From positions 1-20,548 of the forward strand of contig CBFFYP010000078.1 in NCBI GenBank assembly GCA_965646165.1: a DNA stretch of 20,548 bases, given 5' to 3'. Position numbers and translations under genes: made by a program. Source of the DNA: MGBC114844 sp910585855. Its GTDB lineage: Bacteria > Bacillota > Clostridia > Lachnospirales > Lachnospiraceae. This document shows, piece after piece, positions 5,919-12,869 of the stretch. Each line of letters begins with the position of its first letter. The stretch's first letter is position 1. The notes under the pieces were generated by a model. The model was given only the letters and a program-made list of their open reading frames with translations, was not told where the DNA came from and searched no databases.

Positions 5919-6479
5919 GTGGAAGATAATCAGATTATTGAGCTTTTTTGGCAGAGGAGTGAGAAGGCAATTCAAAAGACAAATGAGAAGTATGGTTCTT
6001 ATTGTTATATGGTTGCCAATCGGATTCTTATGAATCATCAGGATTCTGAGGAATGTGTAAATGATACGTGGCTTCGGGCATGGAATGGAATTCCGCCACA
6101 GCGTCCGAAGCGGTTTCAGCCGTTTTTGGCTAAGATTACACGAAATCTTGCATTTGATCGGTATAAGGCAAGAAAAGCCGGAAAGCGTGGGATGGGAGTG
6201 TTAGAGGAGGTACTGGATGAATTAGAAGAGTGTATTAGTGCAAGTACGGATGTGGAAGAGGAAATTTTAGGAAAAGAGTTAGAAGAAAGTATTCGCCGTT
6301 TTGTGCAGACACTTTCAAGGCGGGAGAGTGATATTTTTATTAGACGATACTTTTATGTGGAATCTACGGATCAGATTGCAAAAAGGTTTTCTTTAAAGGA
6401 GAGCAATATTTTGATGATTTTATCTAGAACAAGGAAAAAACTTCAGGTTTATTTGGAGAAAGAGGGGTATCGGATATGA
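5919..6479 (+). CDS. ECF-type RNA polymerase sigma factor (sigma-70 family)
   Basis: Alternative sigma factor of 186 residues that redirects RNA polymerase to a small regulon, usually in response to envelope or extracellular signals. Region 2 covers about residues 22-85 (with DSEECVNDTWLRAWN and FLAKITRNLAFDRYKARK), and region 4 covers about 123-180 (SRRESDIFIRRYFYVES, then the helix-turn-helix ESNILMILSRTRKKL). I chose the GTG at 5919 because the purine-rich AGGGGGTGGAG lies at the right distance and the family typically begins MEDxQII; an in-frame GTG at 5910 would overlap that ribosome site. The stop overlaps the next start by four bases (ATGA), so the following membrane protein is very probably its anti-sigma factor. 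Confidence 0.9.
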   Translation: MEDNQIIELFWQRSEKAIQKTNEKYGSYCYMVANRILMNHQDSEECVNDTWLRAWNGIPPQRPKRFQPFLAKITRNLAFDRYKARKAGKRGMGVLEEVLDELEECISASTDVEEEILGKELEESIRRFVQTLSRRESDIFIRRYFYVESTDQIAKRFSLKESNILMILSRTRKKLQVYLEKEGYRI

Positions 6480-7171
6480 CAAAGGAGCAGCTTTTTGAAG
6501 CGATGGTCGGGATTGATGAGAAACAGTTAGAACACAGTGAAAGGGTAAGAAGGAAGTCTTTTTTGTGGGTTTCATGGGGGGCAGCCGCTGCCTGTATCGG
6601 GCTGCTTGGAGCAATGACAGTCAATCAGTATTCGTCTTTATTTATGCGGGATATTATGCAGGATAGAAAGAGTCTGGTAGCGGGTGTTTTGGAGGAGAGC
6701 AGATTGGAGGAAATGAGTGACTTTGAAATTTGCAGCAGTCTGTCGGAGCAAGAGATGCTTTCGATAGAATCTGCAGAAATAAAGGAAAATACAGAAGATA
6801 TAAAAACTTTGGAAATATCGGAAATCGGAAAGGGCAGTTTTCGAATCAATGGGGTACAATATATACCGATTGCATATGAGGAATATCAGGATTATGGGCT
6901 GGTGCTGGTTAGCCAAGAAGAATTGTCTAGGAAGCAAAATAGCAGTTCAAATTCTGCAGATAAGGCTTTTTCTGAAACAATAAGTTTGATTTTGGAGGAG
7001 GATTTAGGGGAGCAGATAGGAGTAATTGAAGAGTGTGAAGAGGAAGTATTGGCTGGATGCGCTGTTTATCAGTATGCTTCTTTTTCAAAAGAGGAAATCT
7101 GTATTGTACAGATTGGAGATAGTTATCAATTTTATAAAAGAGATACTTCTTTTATAGAAGAAGAGGAGTAG
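6476..7171 (+). CDS. Membrane protein, probable anti-sigma factor
   Basis: Protein of 231 residues whose start overlaps the sigma-factor stop by four bases. Residues 1-27 form a charged cytosolic segment (EQLFEAMVGIDEKQLEH), residues 29-48 a single transmembrane helix, and about 50-231 an acidic extracytoplasmic domain. This one-pass plan and the overlap are typical of Clostridia sigma/anti-sigma pairs. No zinc HXXXCXXC motif is present, so it is not a ZAS-type anti-sigma factor, and I do not recognise the outer domain. The anti-sigma role is inferred from topology and position, not from a known motif. Confidence 0.7.
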   Translation: MTKEQLFEAMVGIDEKQLEHSERVRRKSFLWVSWGAAAACIGLLGAMTVNQYSSLFMRDIMQDRKSLVAGVLEESRLEEMSDFEICSSLSEQEMLSIESAEIKENTEDIKTLEISEIGKGSFRINGVQYIPIAYEEYQDYGLVLVSQEELSRKQNSSSNSADKAFSETISLILEEDLGEQIGVIEECEEEVLAGCAVYQYASFSKEEICIVQIGDSYQFYKRDTSFIEEEE

Positions 7172-7203
7172 ATTAGTTGATTTGGAATAGGAGGTAAAAT
7201 AGA

Positions 7204-8085
7204 ATGAAAGAATTAAAGCAAATTTTATTAAAAGCAGTTGGTGTTTTTTTGGTATTGGGCCTGACAGGGTGCGGATTGGAAAACAGTACAAATAAGGAAA
7301 GTGCAAATAAAGAAAGTCCAAGCCAGCAAATTTCAGAATCAGATACGATAAAACCGGAAAAGGAGAAAACAGTAGCTGACGGATTACAAAGGGAAGTGGG
7401 AACGGAGCAGGAAATTCTTTTGGCAACAGTAGTAGAATTGGAAGAGCAGTCGGTTATTGTGAAAGTAGAAAAAGAGGAATGGGGGACAGAGAATCGGGTT
7501 CGAATCGGAAAAAATGAAGTGGTTTCTGAAGAGGGGATGCCTAAATTAGAGGTTGGAGATTTGATTCAGATTGTGTATAATGGATGTGTAAAGGAAACAT
7601 ATCCAGCTCAATTAGGAACGATATTTGCAGTATATCGGCAGGAAGAACAGGAATCGGATATAAAAACAGTAGAAAATAGCCGTCAATATGCCAGTATCAA
7701 ACTGCAGCTTCCAAGTGATTGGGATTATGAAATGATTCCGGCGGAACATGAGAAACCAAATCAAACAGATACTGTTTCAAATTTTGGGATTTGCTTTTTT
7801 CCTGCACAGGAAACGGAAATGAGATTAGAACTGGTGTATTGGGCAGATAACTTTGGAATATGCGGTACAGGAGTAACAGAGGAGGAGGTTGATTTTGAAA
7901 ACGGAATGAAGGCAAGACAGTATACGGAAACGATAGAGGGGAATCTTTGGATTACACTTGTTTATCAGGATTTGCCGGGAACGTATGTATTGAGCGGCGG
8001 TATACCGGAGGAGTTATGGGAAAAGTATCAGCCTGCAGTAATGGAGATATTAGAACAGGCAGAGTTTGGGACAGGAAAGGAGTAG
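7204..8085 (+). CDS. Lipoprotein of unknown function
   Basis: Exported lipoprotein of 293 residues. The signal peptide ends in the lipobox LTGC, so the mature protein should start at lipidated C23 on the outer face of the membrane. A polar linker (about 24-60) leads to a small beta-rich domain (about 70-145: ATVVELEEQSVIVKVE, then VGDLIQIVYNG). This resembles OB-type DUF3221-like domains that recur in Firmicutes lipoproteins. A second domain (about 155-293) begins YASIKLQLPSDWDYEM. An excellent AGGAGGT site precedes the ATG, 32 bp after the anti-sigma-like gene. The serpin starts three bases after its stop, so it is part of the same operon. Its role may be signal reception or envelope maintenance; this is inference. 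Confidence 0.8.
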   Translation: MKELKQILLKAVGVFLVLGLTGCGLENSTNKESANKESPSQQISESDTIKPEKEKTVADGLQREVGTEQEILLATVVELEEQSVIVKVEKEEWGTENRVRIGKNEVVSEEGMPKLEVGDLIQIVYNGCVKETYPAQLGTIFAVYRQEEQESDIKTVENSRQYASIKLQLPSDWDYEMIPAEHEKPNQTDTVSNFGICFFPAQETEMRLELVYWADNFGICGTGVTEEEVDFENGMKARQYTETIEGNLWITLVYQDLPGTYVLSGGIPEELWEKYQPAVMEILEQAEFGTGKE

Positions 8086-8088
8086 ACC

Positions 8089-9363
8089 ATGAAAAAACGA
8101 GGATGGGTGATTGGGTTGTGTGCTGCAGTGGCTGCAGGAGTGGTATTATCATTATTTCGGTATACAAAATCAGAAGATGAGATAGCAGTAAAAGGAGCGG
8201 ATTTAATGGAAGGGATTCAGAAAAACAGGGTAGATACACAGGTAAACATGACAAAAGACGGGGCAGTGGTTCTGTCTGATTTTGGAGTTCGTCTGCTGCA
8301 GAATTTGGGCAAAGAAAAACAGAATTGTTTGATTTCACCGTTTTCTGTTATCTATGCACTTGGAATGACTGCAAATGGAGCACAGGAGCGGACTTTGGAA
8401 CAGATGGAGCAGGTTTTTGGTATAAAGAGAGAAGAATTAAATGCTTATTTACATGCATATGCAGAGGCACTGCCAAAAGGCAAAAAGTATAAACTTTCTA
8501 TTGCAAACAGTATTTGGTTTAAGGAAGACGAAAATTTTAAAGTAAATCGGGATTTTTTGCAGACAAATGCAGACTGGTATGGATCAGAGATTTATAAACA
8601 GCCTTTTTCCCCGGATACGGCAGATCAGATTAATCATTGGGTAGACGAGCATACCGATGGGATGATTCCTGAGATTGTTTCTGAAGTGCCGGAAGATGCG
8701 ATTATGTATCTGGTCAATGCCCTTGCTTTTGATGCGGAATGGGAAATGATTTATAAGGAATCGCAGATACAGGAAGATACTTTTACAACAGAGGATGGCA
8801 GAAAGCAGCAGACAGAGATGATGTATTCTACGGAAAAGCAGTATTTAGAGGATGAGAATACAACTGGATTTTTAAAATATTATTCAGGAAAAAAGTATGC
8901 TTTTGCAGCACTGCTGCCAAAAGAAGGGGTTCGTATGGAGGACTATATTGCTTCTCTTACCGGGGAGAAGCTGCAAAAGATTTTACAGAATCCCGTATCT
9001 ATTTCTGTAAATGCAGCGATACCTAAATTTGAATGTAAATATGAAACAGAATTAGCAGAAGTATTTCGGGGTCTTGGAATGACCGATGCATTTGATGCTG
9101 AAATGGCAGATTTTACTGGAATTGGTTCTTATAAAAATCAAAATATATTTATTAATAAAATTTTGCATAAAACCTTTATCGCTGTAGATGAAAAAGGAAC
9201 ACGGGCAGGAGCAGCTACAGCAGTAGAAATGGTGCGGGGGCTGGCTTTAATAGAGGAAAAAGTGGTTTATTTAGATCGGCCTTTTGTTTATCTGCTGATT
9301 GACTGTGAGGAAAACGTGCCTTTATTTATCGGAACTTTAATGGAAGTTGAGAATAAAAATTGA
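8089..9363 (+). CDS. Serpin (serine protease inhibitor), membrane-anchored
   Basis: Serpins trap proteases by letting them cut a reactive loop that then inserts into a central sheet. This one has 424 residues: an uncleaved-looking signal anchor (about 5-23, no lipobox), a linker to about 55, and a complete serpin fold from about 60. Family landmarks are NCLISPFSVIYALGM (79-93), the breach/shutter stretch MYLVNALAFDAEW (206-218), NKILHKTFIAVDEKGT (356-371), DRPFVYLLID (396-405) and PLFIGTL (411-417). The hinge EKGTRAGAATAVE (368-380) has small residues where insertion requires them, so inhibition is expected. By counting from the hinge, the cleavage site lies near R383-G384-L385, but the segment before DRPF is about three residues longer than in antitrypsin, so P1 is uncertain. 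Known gut bacterial serpins act on neutrophil or pancreatic proteases; a similar outward role here is inference. Confidence 0.95.
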   Translation: MKKRGWVIGLCAAVAAGVVLSLFRYTKSEDEIAVKGADLMEGIQKNRVDTQVNMTKDGAVVLSDFGVRLLQNLGKEKQNCLISPFSVIYALGMTANGAQERTLEQMEQVFGIKREELNAYLHAYAEALPKGKKYKLSIANSIWFKEDENFKVNRDFLQTNADWYGSEIYKQPFSPDTADQINHWVDEHTDGMIPEIVSEVPEDAIMYLVNALAFDAEWEMIYKESQIQEDTFTTEDGRKQQTEMMYSTEKQYLEDENTTGFLKYYSGKKYAFAALLPKEGVRMEDYIASLTGEKLQKILQNPVSISVNAAIPKFECKYETELAEVFRGLGMTDAFDAEMADFTGIGSYKNQNIFINKILHKTFIAVDEKGTRAGAATAVEMVRGLALIEEKVVYLDRPFVYLLIDCEENVPLFIGTLMEVENKN

Positions 9364-9409
9364 GAAAAACTTGAGATTTTTTTGCAAAAATAGAATAAAG
9401 AAACATTAG

Positions 9410-9469
9410 AATCAAAGGTCTATTCTAACTAAACATATTTTCGTTTAGCTAAAATAGACCTCTGATTTT
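9410..9469 (+). terminator. Long hairpin terminator after the serpin
   Basis: Stem 9416-9424 with 9453-9461 (9 bp) is extended by AATCA/TGATT outside (9410-9414 with 9463-9467) and CTAAAC/GTTTAG inside (9429-9434 with 9443-9448), ending in TTTT. It separates the sigma-factor operon from the two-component system. Confidence 0.65.
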
Positions 9470-9501
9470 AGAAGAATACAGAGAAACAGGGGGTATAAAA
9501 T

Positions 9502-10179
9502 TTGAATCAGAAAATTTTAATTGTAGATGATGAACCGGGAATGGTGGAAATGATAAAAAGTTATTTTTCCAGACAGTATACGGTTTTTACTGCCTGCAGC
9601 GGAAAGGAAGCACTGCAGATTCTTTCAAATACAAAACTGCCGGATTTGATTTTATTAGATATCAATATGCCAGAAATGGATGGATTAACGGTTTGTCAAA
9701 GGATTCGGAAGTTTGTTTCCTGCCCTATTTTATTTCTTACGGCTCGTATCGAAACTGCGGATAAAATTGCAGGTTTTCAAGTCGGAGCAGATGATTATAT
9801 CGTAAAACCGTTTGACTTAGAAGAACTGCAGGCAAGAGTGGCAGCACATCTTAGAAGAGAACAGCGCAGATCAGATACAATAGCGGTGCGGTATTTTGGG
9901 GAATTAACGATTGACTATTTGGCAAGAACAATTCAAATTTCTGGAAATTTAGTAAATTTGTCAAGACGGGAATTTGATATTGTTGAGCTGCTTTCTCTCC
10001 ATACAGGACAAGTTTTTGACCGGGAGCGGATATATGAGATAATTTGGGGATATGATCGAGAAGGAAACAGCGATACGATTATGGAGCATATCCGAAAGAT
10101 TCGGGCAAAGCTGTCAGTTTATACTTTTCATAATTATATTGAAACGGTTTGGGGGTGTGGCTATAAATGGAATGGCTAA
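9502..10179 (+). CDS. Response regulator, OmpR/PhoB family
   Basis: DNA-binding response regulator of 225 residues. The receiver domain (1-120) has the acidic pair D9/D10, the phosphorylated aspartate D53 (in LLDINMPEMDG), T80 and K102 (in VKPFD). A winged-helix effector domain fills about 130-225, with LSRREFDIVELL, the recognition region SDTIMEHIRKIRAKL and the end GCGYKWNG. The start is TTG, supported by AGGGGG eight bases upstream. Its 3' end overlaps the histidine kinase gene, giving translational coupling. The likely target is the ABC transporter operon at 12195, since OmpR-type regulators beside ABC-FtsX genes usually control them. Confidence 0.95.
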   Translation: MNQKILIVDDEPGMVEMIKSYFSRQYTVFTACSGKEALQILSNTKLPDLILLDINMPEMDGLTVCQRIRKFVSCPILFLTARIETADKIAGFQVGADDYIVKPFDLEELQARVAAHLRREQRRSDTIAVRYFGELTIDYLARTIQISGNLVNLSRREFDIVELLSLHTGQVFDRERIYEIIWGYDREGNSDTIMEHIRKIRAKLSVYTFHNYIETVWGCGYKWNG

Positions 10180-11285
10180 AAAATATGAAGCTAAAAAAGG
10201 CATTTGTTTTAATTACCTGTTTTTTTCTTTTACTGTCGTTAGGTCTGGTAGTTTTAGTAAAAGCAATTTGTGAAATGATTCGTGGGAAATATATTTTAAG
10301 CGGAGTTGTTATCTATATGGACAGTACAGGGTTAAAAACGGATTTTTTAGAACCGCCTTCTGTATTTTGGCAGAGGGCAGTAGTAATATTAGACGGTATC
10401 TGGATTGTATCTTGCGTGTTGATTCCTGCTTTTGGCATGGCGGCAGCAGGAGCTTTTTTTTATTATTTAAAGTGCAAAAGACCGATTGAACTATTGCGGG
10501 ACGGAGCAGAAAAGATTCAAAACCATACATTGGATTTTCAGATTCCTGTGGTTTCAGAGGATGAGCTAGGACAGCTTTGTCGGATTTTTGAAAGTATGCG
10601 TGCAGAATTGCTGTATTCAAATCAAGAGCTTTGGAAACAGGCAGAGGAGAGAAAACGATTAAACGCAGCATTTTCACATGATTTGCGAAATCCGATTACC
10701 ATATTAAAAGGGACAGTAAAGATGCTTCGGGAGGGGATACCAGATGAGCAGGCGATAGATAGACTGGAATGTTATATTTTACGGATAGAACAGTATATTG
10801 AGGCAATGGGGCAGATTCAGCGGCTCGATCAGATGCCCGTGAAGGCAGAAGAAATAGACGAAACAAAATTAAAAAAAGAATTAGAAGAAACCGTTCGGAT
10901 GCTTGCCTTTGGTATTTCAACAAAAGTGTCGGTTTCTTTTGATAAAAAAATTTCGATTGATCATGGGATTTTTTTAACAGTAGCTGAAAATTTAGTTGGA
11001 AATGCAGGGCGGTATGCACGAAAACAAATAGAAGTTTCTGTAGAGATACAGGATGGATTTTTGCGATTGTCAGTGGAAGATGATGGGGGAGGATATCCGA
11101 TAAAAATACTGCAGGACGGTCCAAAACCGTTTGGAAAAATCGGGGAAGATGCAGAGCATTTTGGAATGGGATTGTATAGCTGTCAGATACTTTGTATCAA
11201 ACATGGAGGAGAAATTCAGCTTGCCAATACGGATAAAGGGGCGGCTGCCGTGGCTATGTTCCAAATACTGGATAAAAATAGATAA
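10167..11285 (+). CDS. Sensor histidine kinase
   Basis: Membrane sensor kinase of 372 residues partnered with the preceding regulator. Transmembrane helices lie at about 11-34 and 71-100 around a short outer loop (about 35-70), followed by a HAMP-like linker. The phosphoacceptor H171 sits in FSHDLRNPITIL. The ATP-binding domain shows the N-box ENLVGNAGRYA (274-284), the G1 motif EDDGGGY (304-310) and the G2 motif GMGLYSC (333-339). The start at 10167 overlaps the regulator by 13 bases; an internal ATG at 10185 (MKLKKAF) is possible. The short outer loop suggests sensing within or near the membrane, as in BceS-like kinases, though the two-helix plan alone does not decide this. Confidence 0.95.
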   Translation: MEWLKNMKLKKAFVLITCFFLLLSLGLVVLVKAICEMIRGKYILSGVVIYMDSTGLKTDFLEPPSVFWQRAVVILDGIWIVSCVLIPAFGMAAAGAFFYYLKCKRPIELLRDGAEKIQNHTLDFQIPVVSEDELGQLCRIFESMRAELLYSNQELWKQAEERKRLNAAFSHDLRNPITILKGTVKMLREGIPDEQAIDRLECYILRIEQYIEAMGQIQRLDQMPVKAEEIDETKLKKELEETVRMLAFGISTKVSVSFDKKISIDHGIFLTVAENLVGNAGRYARKQIEVSVEIQDGFLRLSVEDDGGGYPIKILQDGPKPFGKIGEDAEHFGMGLYSCQILCIKHGGEIQLANTDKGAAAVAMFQILDKNR

Positions 11286-11340
11286 AATAAATTGAGCGTT
11301 TTTTGAGATTTTAGCCTTATACTTTTTTTATTGCAGGAGG

Positions 11341-11522
11341 GGACGCTGGAATTCGAAGGGAGGGGGACGCTGGAATCCGAAGGGAAGTCCGCTCCGAGCC
11401 CGCTTTCGCTTAGCATTTTCTATTTTCATAGCGGACACATAAGGTGCTAAAATACAACAAGACAGTACCTAAGTGCCGATGGGAAATGATGACCCTGCGC
11501 AGACCACCCTTCGGATTCCAGC
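11341..11522 (+). repeat. R2 foldback repeat, unit D
   Basis: Core unit 11369-11522: 11369-11384 is the exact complement of 11507-11522 (16 bp). Inside are CGG(A)CAC with GTGCCG, GGTGCT with AGTACC (one G-T wobble), and CATTTTC with GGAAATG (one wobble), giving a multi-helix fold. The left end is preceded by a 24-bp near-exact tandem copy of itself (11341-11364 and 11365-11388). The unit begins 56 bp after the kinase gene and lies between it and the ABC transporter. Confidence 0.85.
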
Positions 11523-11924
11523 TATGCCTACCAGCCGGAAAATAGTGTTGTGATGAAAGCCTGTGATAAAAATTTACGTTAAAAATTTGTAACAGAAATC
11601 TGCAATAAGAATTTGGTTTAAGTGAAACTCAGACGGAGCGGAGTATAGTTTGTCTGTATGGAGGAGGAAATTTTATTGGTATAAGAGTCTGTTAAGTATC
11701 TTCTTAAATGCAATTTTTTCGCTGTATTTAAGAAATTTTTATTTTATATTACAGTGAGAAAATATTGTTATTGATTTCAAAATTAGTATATATCGGGATA
11801 CTAAATAGGCTTTAAAAAATTTTATTAACGGTAGTTTTTTAGCAGAGGTGAAATGGTTTGGATTTTTTTGAAGTTGTGATAAGAGAAAATCGGCAAATTG
11901 AAATTTTACATACAATATAAGTAA
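11523..11924. other. AT-rich non-coding stretch between the R2 units
   Basis: About 400 bp without a convincing gene. One terminator-like hairpin is present: TTCTTAAAT (11701-11709) with ATTTAAGAA (11726-11734), followed by a T-rich run. A GGAGGAGG ribosome-site-like stretch (about 11660) opens only an eight-codon frame. No promoter is clear. Confidence 0.5.
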
Positions 11925-11975
11925 AAAGAGGTATATTTAGCCTGAATTTAGGGAAAAGGATATTTCTGGCTGGAA
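11925..11975 (+). repeat. R1 repeat relic
   Basis: The segment with TTTAGCCTGAATTTAGGG followed by GGATATTTCTGGCTGG follows, base for base with many changes, the R1 stretch at 285-340 (TTTAGCCCGGAGGATAGGG...) and 3935-3985. It is a short degraded piece directly abutting R2 unit E. Confidence 0.5.
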
Positions 11976-11981
11976 TACACA

Positions 11982-12122
11982 GCCGAAATCGAAAGGAAGG
12001 TCTACGCAGGGTCATCATTTCCCGTCGGCACTTAGGTGCTGTATTTTAGCACCTTATGTGTCCGCTACGAGGAAATGCTAAGCGAAAGCGGGCCCGGAGT
12101 GGACCTTCCTTTCGATTTCGGC
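11982..12122 (-). repeat. R2 foldback repeat, unit E (inverted relative to D)
   Basis: Positions 11982-12002 are exactly complementary to 12102-12122 (21 bp). The interior reads as the reverse complement of unit D with few changes, including GGTGCT/AGCACC and CATTTCC/GGAAATG stems. Its closing stem differs from that of D at several positions, yet both are fully paired, so changes on one arm are matched on the other. It ends 72 bp before the ABC ATPase gene. Confidence 0.85.
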
Positions 12123-12194
12123 GTCCCCCCTATTAAGAAATATGGATTGAATTGCAGTTTTTTATTTTATTGTTGGTAGGAAAGGGTTTTATTT

Positions 12195-12869
12195 ATGAAA
12201 GTGACAGCAAAGGGTTTAACCAAAGTTTATGGCAGTGGCAATAGTAAAGTAGTAGCTTTGGATCGGGTGGATTTAGAGATTTTAGAAGGGGATTTTATTT
12301 CGATTGTAGGACCTTCCGGCAGTGGGAAGAGTACATTGTTTCATCTTTTGTCTGGGTTAGACAGACCTACTTTTGGCAGTCTTACTTATGATGGAAAGGA
12401 AATTTATGAGATGACGGATAAGGAGTTATCGGTGTTTCGGCGTCAGAAAATTGGGTTTGTTTTTCAGCAGTTTCATTTGCTTCCGGTGCTGACGGCAAGA
12501 GAAAATATTTTGATGCCTGTTCTTTTGGATCGAAAGCGACCAGATGAAGAGTATTTTGAACGGCTTGTAAAGATGCTTGGGATTTGGGATCGGATGGCGC
12601 ATTTGCCAAGCCAGCTTTCTGGAGGACAGCAGCAGAAGGTTGCGATTGCACGAGCTTTGATTGGTCAGCCGGATTTGATTTTTGCAGATGAACCGACCGG
12701 AAATTTGGACAGTAAAAATGGGGGAGAAGTGATGGAAATGTTAAAGGAGATTTGGAAAAAGACCGGAAAGACTTTGGCGGTTATTACTCATGATAATCGG
12801 ATTGCACAGATGGCAAATCGGCAGTTTTGTATTGTAGATGGTGTTCTTTCGGAGGTGGGGATAGAATGA
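12195..12869 (+). CDS. ABC transporter ATP-binding protein (MacB/LolD/BceA-like)
   Basis: ATPase subunit of 224 residues that powers the permease encoded next. All motifs are present: Walker A GPSGSGKST (39-47), Q-loop in FVFQQFHLLP (about 88-97), signature LSGGQQQKVAIARAL (141-155), Walker B with catalytic E166 (LIFADEPTGNLD) and H-loop H199 in VITHD. FQQFHLLP and DEPTGNLDS are typical of the MacB/LolD/BceA group, which work with FtsX-type permeases in peptide-antibiotic resistance or lipoprotein and envelope tasks. AGGAAAGG lies before the ATG, and its stop overlaps the permease start (ATGA). Confidence 0.95.
   Translation: MKVTAKGLTKVYGSGNSKVVALDRVDLEILEGDFISIVGPSGSGKSTLFHLLSGLDRPTFGSLTYDGKEIYEMTDKELSVFRRQKIGFVFQQFHLLPVLTARENILMPVLLDRKRPDEEYFERLVKMLGIWDRMAHLPSQLSGGQQQKVAIARALIGQPDLIFADEPTGNLDSKNGGEVMEMLKEIWKKTGKTLAVITHDNRIAQMANRQFCIVDGVLSEVGIE

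Noticed and set aside
7085..7426. Minus-strand 113-residue frame opposite the lipoprotein
   Set aside because: It lies antisense to the signal peptide and linker of a well-supported gene and lacks a ribosome site.
11369..12122. R2 units D and E as terminal inverted repeats of one composite transposon
   Set aside because: Each unit is a complete foldback by itself, the roughly 460 bp between them encode no transposase, and no target-site duplication was recognised.
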